NCBI GenBank assembly: GCA_902362365.1
Contig: CABIVQ010000027.1
Location: 1 to 44,285 of the forward strand
Origin: Clostridiaceae bacterium
Lineage (GTDB): Bacteria; Bacillota; Clostridia; Peptostreptococcales; Peptostreptococcaceae
Length of the DNA: 44,285 nucleotides
Reading direction: 5' to 3'
Made by a program: the position numbers and the translations under genes. The notes below the pieces were generated by a model, which was not told where the DNA came from, made no database searches, and was given only the letters and a program-made list of their open reading frames with translations. This document shows, in pieces, positions 18,305 through 26,735 of this stretch. Within the stretch, counting starts at the first letter, position 1. Every line of letters begins with the position of its first letter.

Positions 18305-19879
18305 TTATTTTATATAATATATATCTGAAAATTCTATATCACATCTTTCCACATGCTTACATTTTCTATCTATATTATATTCATTATTACTTTCTTCTTT
18401 TATATTAATAGGAATGCTGAATATAAATTCCGAACCTTCTTTAAGTTTACTATTTACATTTATTTTTCCACCATGTAGCTCAACTAGGTTTTTTACTAAT
18501 GATAGTCCTATACCACTACCTTCACATTTTCTATTTAAGGACTCATCTACTTGTCCATATCTATCAAAAATTTTATATAATTAGTATATTTCTTTAATGA
18601 ATCTAATTTTATATTATTATTTTATATGTTTCTATTAATCACTTGCATAGTACCTAATATAATGTTTATTGGAGTTCTAAATTCATGAGATATATTTGAA
18701 AAGAATTCGTTTTTTTACAATCTCTGATTGAACTGCTTCCTCTAGTATTCTATTTTCTTTTTCTATTTCTAACTCTCTTGTGATATCTCTTGCTGTTGAT
18801 ATATAAGCTTCTTGCTCACCTATACACTTACTACTCTATTCAAGATAAATATAATTTCCATTTTTATACCTAAATTTTATAATATCTCTAGTAATAATAC
18901 CTTCTTTATCCTATAATTTCTTTTTATCCTTGAATTTTATTGATTCCTCAGGATGAATAATATCTTTACATGACATTGATAATAATTCTTCTTCTGTCCA
19001 TCTTAAAACATTGTACCAACTAAAATTTACTCTTTTAAAATATCCATTTTTATCTACTATAGCTACTAGGTTAACTGAAACATCTAAATACTGTTCTAGC
19101 TCTTTTTCTGTATATTTGCGTTTTTTATTTTCAATAGATACTTCATTTAAAAGCCTTATGTTTTTAATTAGCATGGCTATTTTATTACATATATATTTCA
19201 TATACTCATCACTGTTAAATTTAGGTGAATTACCATTACTGTAACTTAATCCTATGATACCGATAAATTCATCAAATATTGGGGCTTTGTAACTTTCGTA
19301 CCAATTTATATTATCACAAATAGCTACCTCTTCATGAAATATCTTTGCACTTTTACCTTCAAAAACTTCTATATTATTTTCTTCCAATGTCTTATAAGTA
19401 TGTTCTTCCCAATATTCGCTATTATAAGTTCCAATAATATCCTCTCTTTTTTTATTTAATATATTTGTAAAAGGCTTATTCTCATATAAATACTTACCGT
19501 CATTATCTACAACAAATGTACAAACATCAATATTATCTAAGATATCCTCTAATATTTCCATAGTATATAATTTTGACTGTACTTCTTTACCTATAATTAA
19601 AATATTTTTATCATTGTTAAAATTTTCTATACTTATGTTTTAATTTATTTTGGCTATTTCATTTGATTTTGCATGAAATTCTAAAGTTTTATTTGCTTCT
19701 TCTGAACCCTTTGGTATATTATTATATCCATTTGTTATTATCTTAGATATATTTAGTTTTAGTATTTCGTCTTGATTATAGCTTAATCGATTTAAAAAAC
19801 TCTCATTACAAAAAACTATTTTACCGTTGTTATTTAACACTATTATATAGTCACTAATTTTATTATATATGAATAACAT
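18305..19879 (-). pseudogene. PAS-domain sensor histidine kinase, decayed
   Basis: Reading through the breaks gives a soluble hybrid of several sensor domains: an N-terminal PAS-like segment (19640-19879), a further PAS/GAF-like part (18911-19561) and a kinase core (FSNISHEFRTPINIIL; later DRYGQVDES, GSGIGLSLVKNLVELHGGK). Lesions: TAA at 19640, TAG at 18911, TAG at 18836 where Trp is expected (YIYLE-W-SSK), a frameshift near 18710, and loss of the middle of the ATPase domain between about 18590 and 18640. The natural C-terminus ends at 18305. It has site AAGGGG before the ATG. This gene is beyond simple repair. Confidence 0.85.
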
Positions 19880-20072
19880 TTTATTCCCCTTTTGCCCAAT
19901 TATAAAATGAATTTATTCACTTCCCTTTATTACACATTTTACCATAACATATTATATATTACATCATCATATAAGATTATAAACTCTATCTTTATAATTA
20001 ACTCTAAAATATATCAATATAATCCCATTTGTAAAATTCACTGAAGGTTCATGTGTTCTAATAATTCAAATT

Positions 20073-20103
20073 AAAAGGTGCCAGTTATTTCCTAGCACCT
20101 TTA
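20073..20103 (-). terminator. Terminator of the sialidase gene
   Basis: AAAGGTGC/GCACCTTT stem (20074-20081 with 20095-20102) and a 13-base loop, 32 bases after the sialidase stop. The T run on the minus strand is short. Confidence 0.55.
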
Positions 20104-20134
20104 ATCCATACATATCTAATTCATTATTAATAGA

Positions 20135-22546
20135 TTATTTTTTAATCTTTATTTCTATTGATGTATTTATATCTTTATCTATTGATGTTATCTGATTAAA
20201 TACATTTATTATTTCTAATTCTTCATTAGATTTTACAACTAATTTATACTTCCCAACTTTAATCCCATCTGGTATAATTCCTGTAAATATAACTTCATTA
20301 GCAGTATTATATCCAGTCATATTAAGTTCTACTTCTTTATCTTTAATCTTAACCTTTATACTTCTATCACCCATTATGCTTATATTTTGATCAAACTTTA
20401 ATTTTAATTTCAATTCGTCCCCTGGTCGATACGATTTCTTTTGATCTAAAATAGTTACATTTTCTAATTTTGCAGATGTTGATTCTTTATCTATACTAAA
20501 TTTTAAATAATCAAAATTCATTTCAGTATAAGACATTTCTCTAACATCTGTACCTTCATAAAATAAACCTATATTTCCATTTGGAAGTTCAGTCAAGCAT
20601 GAATATGCGAAGTATCCTGGTTTAACTAACTTACTATATTTCCATTCAAACTCATATTTAGGTTCTCCATTCTCATGATTTCCATTTTGTGATATTAGAC
20701 CTATTCTCACAGTCCCATTAGATCTATTACTTGCATTTGGATTAGAAAATATCACTGCTGGCTTACCATCTATTTCTTTACTATAGTTCATAATACTTAA
20801 TTGACAATATGGTTCTCTTAGATTAGTATCTTCAACAACATTATCATCCCATGTTTCCCCACCGTCAAAACTAGTTGCTATTCTTACATAATTTCCTGTA
20901 TTTCTCATAAACATTTTTAATTGACCATTTGGCATTTCTACAACTTGACACTCTGTTAGTTGGTTTCCTGATTGTTGAGTTTGAGCATTACCAACTTGAC
21001 CATTTCCCATATCTCTTCCATCAGTTGCAGTTTCCCCTATACTCCATGTTTTACCATTATCATCGCTATATATTGCACCACTTGATTGGAATCCATTTGA
21101 ATTAGTTAAGTATATTGGAAATACTAATCTACCCTCATACTTTCCATTTTTTATTTGATGACCTCTACCTGGGCCTGTACCCAAAAATTTCATCCAATCT
21201 GCTTTAACATCCTTGTTAAGATCTATTGGTTTACTCCAAGTTTTACCATCGTCATCACTATATATTAATGATAGAAAGCTAGTTCCCATAACTTTAAGTG
21301 GGCTTGTTCCTGTCAATACATTATCTATCTTTTCTCCATACTTATATAAGTTTTGGTCTTCGTCAACACTATACTCACTTATATTTCCACTACTGTCATA
21401 TACTTTACCTTCTTCTCTAACCGTATATTCATTATTACTTGAATCGAATAATTGAAGGTATCTGACTCCATCTATTTCTTTATATCCGCTTCCTGTTTTA
21501 GAATTTTGGAATCCATAACCTGTAGCAAAATGTGTTACTAAAAGGAATATTCTCCCACTCTCTTCATCTTGCAACATTGCAGTATCTATTGCTGATGATT
21601 TATCTGGATAATCTAATATTATTTGACCCTCATCCCAAGTTTTTCCGCCATCTTCACTTCTTTTAATAGCTGTATCTATATTGTTTGGAGCATCTCCACC
21701 ATTATCTATTCTAGCATCAATTGATGCCAATACTGTTCCTGATTTAGTTGTAAATAATGCCGGTATCCTATATGCATTTGAATTTAATACTCCTGGCGCA
21801 AATAAATCTTGCGTCTCTGATTTATATGCACCCTCAGGTAAATAATCATCTTCAGAAGGTGCATTAGTTTCTGCTGTCTTCTCTAGAAGATAAGAGTCTG
21901 AAATTGGCTTATCATATATATCAATAAAATCTATATCTCCATTGAATATATATTGATTTCCACTTAATCTAGCTGTTTTACCGATAAATGCAGTATTAAG
22001 GGACGATATATCATTTAAAAACTTTGTATCGTTATTAGTCTCTGTCTTAACTAATTTACCATTTAAGTATATAGAGTAAGATTTATCTTTTTCTACTTTA
22101 AATGCAACAGTATTAAACCCTTCATTTAAAACCACATCTGCATAAATATGCTTATTTAACCCTTTACTTTCATCTCTTATTTCAACACCTACTCTACTAC
22201 CTGATTTGTATAAATGAAAATGTGAATTATTTTGGTTTTTATTTGATAGACTAATTAAACTTGCTAAGTCACTATTATTTCCTCTAAATCTGGCTACAAT
22301 AGTTCCTTCCTCTAAGTTTTTTAATTTTTCAACTTGACTAGATATATCTACAAGATCTGTGTCTGAATTTATTCTTATATTTTCATAAGAATAAATTTTT
22401 TCTGCATTTTCATTTTGTATATTGCTAGTTTCAGCTACAAAGACTAATGAATCTTTCTCCATACCTGTAGCTAATGCAACATAGGATGCATTGCTTACAA
22501 TCAAAGCTGATACCACACCAGCTACAACAATCGTTTTCCTATCCAT
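20135..22546 (-). CDS. Secreted sialidase (neuraminidase), GH33
   Basis: An 803-aa exported exo-sialidase. Residues 1-27 are a signal peptide (VVAGVVSALIVSNASYVALA). Residues about 50-225 form a concanavalin/laminin-G-like carbohydrate-binding domain. The catalytic propeller begins at about 245 with the YRIP motif (R260) and SIDARIDN, and has four clear Asp boxes (SEDGGKTW, SDDDGKTW, SDDNGKTW, SFDGGETW). FAYSCLTELPNGNIGLFYEG holds the likely catalytic Tyr region. About 110 further residues form a C-terminal domain. There is no LPxTG anchor, so it should be released. It frees sialic acid from host glycoconjugates. It is monocistronic with ribosome site GGGAGG. No sialic-acid catabolism genes are in the window. 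Confidence 0.93.
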   Translation of the reverse strand: MDRKTIVVAGVVSALIVSNASYVALATGMEKDSLVFVAETSNIQNENAEKIYSYENIRINSDTDLVDISSQVEKLKNLEEGTIVARFRGNNSDLASLISLSNKNQNNSHFHLYKSGSRVGVEIRDESKGLNKHIYADVVLNEGFNTVAFKVEKDKSYSIYLNGKLVKTETNNDTKFLNDISSLNTAFIGKTARLSGNQYIFNGDIDFIDIYDKPISDSYLLEKTAETNAPSEDDYLPEGAYKSETQDLFAPGVLNSNAYRIPALFTTKSGTVLASIDARIDNGGDAPNNIDTAIKRSEDGGKTWDEGQIILDYPDKSSAIDTAMLQDEESGRIFLLVTHFATGYGFQNSKTGSGYKEIDGVRYLQLFDSSNNEYTVREEGKVYDSSGNISEYSVDEDQNLYKYGEKIDNVLTGTSPLKVMGTSFLSLIYSDDDGKTWSKPIDLNKDVKADWMKFLGTGPGRGHQIKNGKYEGRLVFPIYLTNSNGFQSSGAIYSDDNGKTWSIGETATDGRDMGNGQVGNAQTQQSGNQLTECQVVEMPNGQLKMFMRNTGNYVRIATSFDGGETWDDNVVEDTNLREPYCQLSIMNYSKEIDGKPAVIFSNPNASNRSNGTVRIGLISQNGNHENGEPKYEFEWKYSKLVKPGYFAYSCLTELPNGNIGLFYEGTDVREMSYTEMNFDYLKFSIDKESTSAKLENVTILDQKKSYRPGDELKLKLKFDQNISIMGDRSIKVKIKDKEVELNMTGYNTANEVIFTGIIPDGIKVGKYKLVVKSNEELEIINVFNQITSIDKDINTSIEIKIKK

Positions 22547-22873
22547 TTAAAATCCTCCCATTTGTTTTTTAATAGTAATTTAGATAATCATTTGTTGTTA
22601 TAAATTTAATTCTACCATTACCACCATATTCCTCTTAAATTTAATTAATATATAAACAAAAAGTTTAGAAAATATAATTATTTAGTATAATACACCTATT
22701 AATAATCTATTTATTCTTATTACTACTAGCATCATTCTTTTATAAAAGTTGGTATAAAGTATATTCTTGGATATCTTAATTTTAATCCTTTATATAAATC
22801 CTATTTATAAAATAATATTATCTTATGATATTGTTTATAATATTAATAATATTAAATATAAGGGATGATTCTT
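22547..22873. other. Intergenic region between divergent genes
   Basis: About 330 very AT-rich bases that must contain the promoters of the sialidase and the DUF1622 gene. I could not pick a convincing promoter or operator in it. Confidence 0.4.
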
Positions 22874-23212
22874 TTGGATTTTAAAAGTATTTTGCATGCT
22901 TTAGTGGCTATATTGGAATGTTTATCAATAATAATAATAATCTACGGTGTTGTTATACAGTTTATAGATTTTATAAAATCTGAATTTTCATGTAAAGAAA
23001 GAAAATTAGCTGTTAAAAAAGTTCTTATGCTTAAGAATTTTTTAGGTACTTATATATTATTTAGTCTTGAGGTGCTAATATGTGCTGATATTATAGAATC
23101 TATTTTAGATCCTAGTATGAAACATATACTTAGTTTATCAGCCATTGTAATAATTAGGACTATTATTTCTTATTTCTTAAATAAAGAAATTAAAGACGAA
23201 GATAAAAAATGA
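22874..23212 (+). CDS. DUF1622 family membrane protein
   Basis: A 112-aa protein with three hydrophobic helices and the family signature FSLEVLICADIIESILDPS followed by LSAIVIIRTIISYFLNKEI. Function unknown. The TTG at 22874 is preferred to the ATG at 22865, because AAGGG directly abuts that ATG and is nine bases from the TTG. It is alone and points away from the sialidase gene. Confidence 0.8.
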   Translation: MDFKSILHALVAILECLSIIIIIYGVVIQFIDFIKSEFSCKERKLAVKKVLMLKNFLGTYILFSLEVLICADIIESILDPSMKHILSLSAIVIIRTIISYFLNKEIKDEDKK

Positions 23213-23259
23213 TACAAAAAAGTTTTTAATAAATATTCAAGAAAGTTTAAAGATTCTTA

Positions 23260-23500
23260 TTAATTATTATTTAATTTAAATCCAATTCCCCATACTGTTT
23301 TTATGTATTCTTCATATTTTGATACTGTTTTAATTTTCTTTCTAATATTACTAATATGAACATTTACTGAATTATCTTCTCCATAGTATCCATTTTTCCA
23401 TACTTGTTCATACAGTGATTCTCTTGAATATACCTTATCAGGGTTTTTAATTAAAATACTTAGAAGATCAAACTCATGACCGGTTAAATGTATATCTTAT
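23260..23500 (-). pseudogene. OmpR-type response regulator, DNA-binding-domain remnant
   Basis: About 77 residues of a winged-helix domain (LTGHEFDLLSILIKNPDKVY, then NGYYGEDNSVNVHISNIRKK and TVWGIGFKL) with a natural stop at 23260. The receiver domain is missing; upstream in the same frame is a stop codon and then a terminator belonging to another remnant. There is no start codon or ribosome site. It is the 3' end of a gene cut by deletion. Confidence 0.8.
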
Positions 23501-23511
23501 ATTCATATGCT

Positions 23512-23545
23512 AAAAAAGATATTGACTATTTAGCCAATATCTTTT
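23512..23545 (-). terminator. Terminator after the GH4 remnant
   Basis: Perfect 11-bp arms (23514-23524 and 23535-23545), and a T run on the minus strand. It lies 20 bases after the stop of the GH4 remnant. Confidence 0.8.
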
Positions 23546-23564
23546 CTTTAATTAATTCAATTTA

Positions 23565-23780
23565 TTATATTAACTCTGACCAATATCCTTTGTTAGCTTC
23601 AATAAGGTCATCTAATACCTCTTTTGCAACATTCATACTTGGAACTATTTTATTTAATGTAAATGCTTGTAAAGCTTTTTCATAACTATTTTCTATACAA
23701 GCTTCTATAATTAATTTCTCACAATTCACTTGTTGTATCATTTTAATCCTTGTTGGAATAATGGAATAGGATTTTGCGCA
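23565..23780 (-). pseudogene. Family 4 glycosidase (6-phospho-glycosidase), C-terminal remnant
   Basis: About 70 residues match the end of GH4 enzymes: EKLIIEACIENSYEKALQAF, then TLNKIVPSMNVAKEVLDDLI and EANKGYW. GH4 enzymes cleave phosphorylated disaccharides after PTS import. Just upstream the pattern NPIPLFQQGLK occurs one frame over and would join if one A were added to the run near 23732. The NAD-binding and catalytic parts are missing; the remnant abuts the 23786-24304 gene. Confidence 0.55.
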
Positions 23781-23785
23781 ATAAC

Positions 23786-24304
23786 TTATCTTCTATCTAT
23801 ACCTAAAACATCATAATACTCATCCGTGAATATTAACTTTGTGTAATCAAATTTAGCCTGCAATTCTTTTACATATTCGTAAGGATTTTCAAATGGAATC
23901 AAAGATAATTTTTCAGATATAGTATTTAGAACTTCTTGCTGTTCTGGTAATACAGTATTATCTTCAGATATAAGAAAGTTTTCAAACTCCTCTTTGCTAA
24001 ACATAATAATTTGCTCAATAGGAGTAACACTCTTTGTCGCCAAAATCAGTCGTAAAAATATTTCAAAGTTTTCAGCTAAAGGGTATACATTTAATTCTTC
24101 ACTTTTATCATTTGTTAAAGTATTTGGATTGACAGCAAAAACAGTTTCACCAAAACCGTTAATAAAACAATAATGGATGCCACAACTTTCCCAACCAATT
24201 ACTTTGGAACCAACAGGTGTACAAAAATAACCACCTTCTGTATCCCCTTCCTCTAATCCTATATATGACTTATCGATATTAATCTCTTGATATTTTTTAT
24301 ACAC
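23786..24304 (-). CDS. Hypothetical protein
   Basis: A 172-aa soluble acidic protein with no membrane segment or signal peptide. It starts with GTG at 24304, seven bases after GGGGG. The first half has many aromatic and Gly residues (EGGYFCTPVGSKVIGWESCG), the second half is helical and glutamate-rich. I do not recognise the family; its shape recalls SUKH/immunity-like cytoplasmic proteins, but there is no toxin nearby and I do not claim this. It may share a transcript with the two genes upstream. Confidence 0.6.
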   Translation of the reverse strand: MYKKYQEINIDKSYIGLEEGDTEGGYFCTPVGSKVIGWESCGIHYCFINGFGETVFAVNPNTLTNDKSEELNVYPLAENFEIFLRLILATKSVTPIEQIIMFSKEEFENFLISEDNTVLPEQQEVLNTISEKLSLIPFENPYEYVKELQAKFDYTKLIFTDEYYDVLGIDRR

Positions 24305-24336
24305 CTAAATTCCCCCTATAATAATCTATTCTACAT

Positions 24337-24834
24337 CTATTTTAATAATTTATCATAACAAAAGAATGGCTTTTCTTTCCCTAATAAACTCATTTCTCCT
24401 ACAAGATTAAAACCACATTTTTTAAATAATGAATTCATTTTTGTATTGATTGAGTAAGTATCTGTTTTTAAATATACAACATTATTATCTAATGCTAATT
24501 GTTCTGCAAGCTTAATTAATTTAGTTGCTATACCTTGCTGTCTAAATTTAGGATTAACTGCCATTCTGTGTATTACCATTGCTTTACTGTTAGATACCCA
24601 GTTTAGATCATCATATTCTTTTGGCTCTATATAGTTAATACATATGAATCCTTTTATTTCTTTTCCTTCTGCTTCTACATATAGCTCTTCACTTTCTATA
24701 TCTTTAATAAAATCTTTAGCTTGAGGATAGCTTTCATCCCATTGAGTATTATTGTAAGTCTTCATTTCTTCTACTGTAGATTTTATTATATCCATTATAC
24801 TATCTACATCATTTAAACTAGCTTTTCTTATCAT
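24337..24834 (-). CDS. GNAT family N-acetyltransferase
   Basis: A 165-aa acetyltransferase with the acetyl-CoA motif HRMAVNPKFRQQGIATKLIK at about residues 90-110 and a C-terminal FKKCGFNLVGEMSL. Acetylates an unknown small molecule or protein. AAGGAG precedes the ATG by eight bases. It lies 31 bases after the radical SAM gene, on the same strand. Confidence 0.87.
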   Translation of the reverse strand: MIRKASLNDVDSIMDIIKSTVEEMKTYNNTQWDESYPQAKDFIKDIESEELYVEAEGKEIKGFICINYIEPKEYDDLNWVSNSKAMVIHRMAVNPKFRQQGIATKLIKLAEQLALDNNVVYLKTDTYSINTKMNSLFKKCGFNLVGEMSLLGKEKPFFCYDKLLK

Positions 24835-24865
24835 TACAAATTCTCCTTATTACTTTTTCATTCTA

Positions 24866-25762
24866 TTAAAACCAACTAATTTGAGCTTTTTCATATGCTC
24901 TTTTATAATCTGCTATAATATCTTTCATATCATATAAAAGATTATACTTTTCGCACTCTTCTTTAAAAATCTTAAGTAAGTGATCATAATTTCTAGATCC
25001 ATTTTCATATGACTCACCATATGTTTCAATATATTTTTTATCTAAACCTTGATTTGGGAATATTCTTCTTAATTGTTCAAAATAATATTCTCTCTGATTT
25101 TGTCTTAGAGTAACACCTAGCCCATATGAAAATACAAATTTAGCGCCACATTCATAAGCTGATTTTATAATATTTTTTATATTTTCTTCGTTATCATTTA
25201 TAAAAGGTAAAACTGGCATTAATAAAACACCAACATATATTCCATTATCTGATAACTGCTTTATTGCCTTTAATCTATCAGAAGTAGGACATACATTTCT
25301 TTCAATCTTTTTGCATAGTTCATCATCATATGTAGTTATTGTCATTTTTATTAAAGTAGGTGAATGACTTTGTATTTTTTTTAGTATATCTATATCTCTA
25401 GTGATTAAATCACTTTTAGTAGCAATAGATACTCCAAATCTATTCTCATCAATTAGCTTCAAAGCTTCTCTAGTCAGCATATAGTTTTTTTCAAAGGGAT
25501 TATATGGATCACTCATAGCCCCTGTTCCTACGACACCTTTAGTTCTTTTTGATTTTAGATCTCTTTTTATTGTTTCTGTTGAATTTTCTTTAATCCTCAC
25601 TCTATCAAACTCAATAATTTGGTAACAGTTGCTCCTAGAGTCACAGTATATGCATCCATGACAACAACCTTTGTATATATTCATATTGTAGTTTATTCCA
25701 AACCAATGTGGGTTTTCTTTATAACTAGATGATATTATTGTTTTGGTTGGTATAAATTCCAT
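24866..25762 (-). CDS. Radical SAM protein of the SPL (spore photoproduct lyase-like) family
   Basis: A 298-aa enzyme with the iron-sulfur motif C33-x3-C37-x2-C40 (KGCCHGCIYC) that binds a 4Fe-4S cluster and S-adenosylmethionine. GTGAMSDPYNPFE and the ISIATKSDLITRDIDIL-like stretch are typical of SPL-family proteins such as the Rv2578c group. The family was named after the UV-photoproduct repair enzyme, but most members have unknown substrates. AAAGGA precedes the ATG. No spore or DNA-repair gene is adjacent. Confidence 0.82.
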   Translation of the reverse strand: MEFIPTKTIISSSYKENPHWFGINYNMNIYKGCCHGCIYCDSRSNCYQIIEFDRVRIKENSTETIKRDLKSKRTKGVVGTGAMSDPYNPFEKNYMLTREALKLIDENRFGVSIATKSDLITRDIDILKKIQSHSPTLIKMTITTYDDELCKKIERNVCPTSDRLKAIKQLSDNGIYVGVLLMPVLPFINDNEENIKNIIKSAYECGAKFVFSYGLGVTLRQNQREYYFEQLRRIFPNQGLDKKYIETYGESYENGSRNYDHLLKIFKEECEKYNLLYDMKDIIADYKRAYEKAQISWF

Positions 25763-25920
25763 AAAATATCATTCCTTTCAATTTCAGTACTTTTTTATTT
25801 TATAATATAATTTTAGATTTGAATAGGATAGTATATTATATACTATATTTTTAATAATACATTAACTAGAAAAGTACTTCCTACTAATTTTTTTTAACTT
25901 TAGGAATAATATGAAAATCA

Positions 25921-25961
25921 ATGTGATATATATGTAATATAGAGATATAAATATATCACAT
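25921..25961. promoter_or_regulatory. Inverted repeat before the DUF3796/Xre genes
   Basis: Perfect 11-bp arms, ATGTGATATAT (25921-25931) and ATATATCACAT (25951-25961), with a 19-base centre. It ends about 20 bases before the first start codon. Its place suits an operator for the Xre-type regulator of the same transcript. Confidence 0.5.
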
Positions 25962-25981
25962 TAATGAAGGGAGATTTATTT

Positions 25982-26344
25982 ATGAAAGGGTTAAATAAAT
26001 ATTCAATTTTCTTTGCACTATTTGGATTTTGGGGCTTTAAAGAATTAAACGGAGATCCACTAGGTCTTTTAGCTTTTGGGTTCTTTGGATATCTTTCTTA
26101 TATTTGGTGGAATAAGTTAGGAGATTATGAAGATGAGAGATTAATCTACAACAAACAACGAGCAGGTTCCATAGCGCTTTATACAGGATTTGTTCTTGTA
26201 GTTGTAGCAAGTGTATTAATTAGGCTATATACAGTAGATATACTAATACTTTATAGGTTACAAGTATTAATAATAGCACTTTCCTTTGCAATATCAATGA
26301 ATTTATGGGCATTTTTAACTTATAAATTTGATATGGAAAATTAA
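25982..26344 (+). CDS. DUF3796 family membrane protein
   Basis: A 120-aa protein with four hydrophobic segments and the charged link GDYEDERLIYNKQRAGSIA that is typical of the DUF3796 family. Function unknown. The start at 25982 is chosen since AAGGGAG lies nine bases before it; the ATG six codons earlier overlaps this site. It is followed by a small Xre-type regulator after four bases, a common pairing in Firmicutes. Confidence 0.8.
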   Translation: MKGLNKYSIFFALFGFWGFKELNGDPLGLLAFGFFGYLSYIWWNKLGDYEDERLIYNKQRAGSIALYTGFVLVVVASVLIRLYTVDILILYRLQVLIIALSFAISMNLWAFLTYKFDMEN

Positions 26345-26348
26345 AATT

Positions 26349-26555
26349 ATGGTTAAGTTTATTAGTAATTTAAAGAAGTATCGACAATTTAATGAATTAA
26401 CTCAAGAAGAATTAGCTCATAAGGTTAATGTTCGAAGAGAAACTATAGCTCGCTTAGAGAGTGCGAAATATAATCCTTCTCTTGAATTAGCTGCTAGAAT
26501 TTCAAAGGAATTAAGTATTCCTATTGAAGAATTATTTATTTTTGAATTTGAATAG
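26349..26555 (+). CDS. Xre family transcriptional regulator
   Basis: A 68-aa protein that is almost only one helix-turn-helix: NELTQEELAHKVNVRRETIA then ARLESAKYNPSLELA, ending IPIEELFIFEFE. This is the short HTH type that accompanies DUF3796 or similar membrane proteins and probably regulates its own operon. The start at 26349 gives the usual length; it is translated by coupling with the gene before. Confidence 0.9.
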   Translation: MVKFISNLKKYRQFNELTQEELAHKVNVRRETIARLESAKYNPSLELAARISKELSIPIEELFIFEFE

Positions 26556-26560
26556 ATGCT

Positions 26561-26606
26561 AAAATAACTCTATCCTATTTACTATAATACTGGATAGAGT
26601 TATTTT
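26561..26606. terminator. Bidirectional terminator between convergent genes
   Basis: Perfect 15-bp arms (26561-26575 and 26592-26606) with A and T runs at the ends. It ends the Xre transcript and can also stop operon B from the other side. Confidence 0.88.
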
Positions 26607-26735
26607 ATAATTTATAAAAATTTTGAACCTATTTTACTTAGATATTAATCTCAACCTTTCGTTACTACTAACTTATAGTACCTTTTTCATGTTTCATTTC
26701 ACACTCTGAGGAACTAGTTAAATTCTATACTATTT

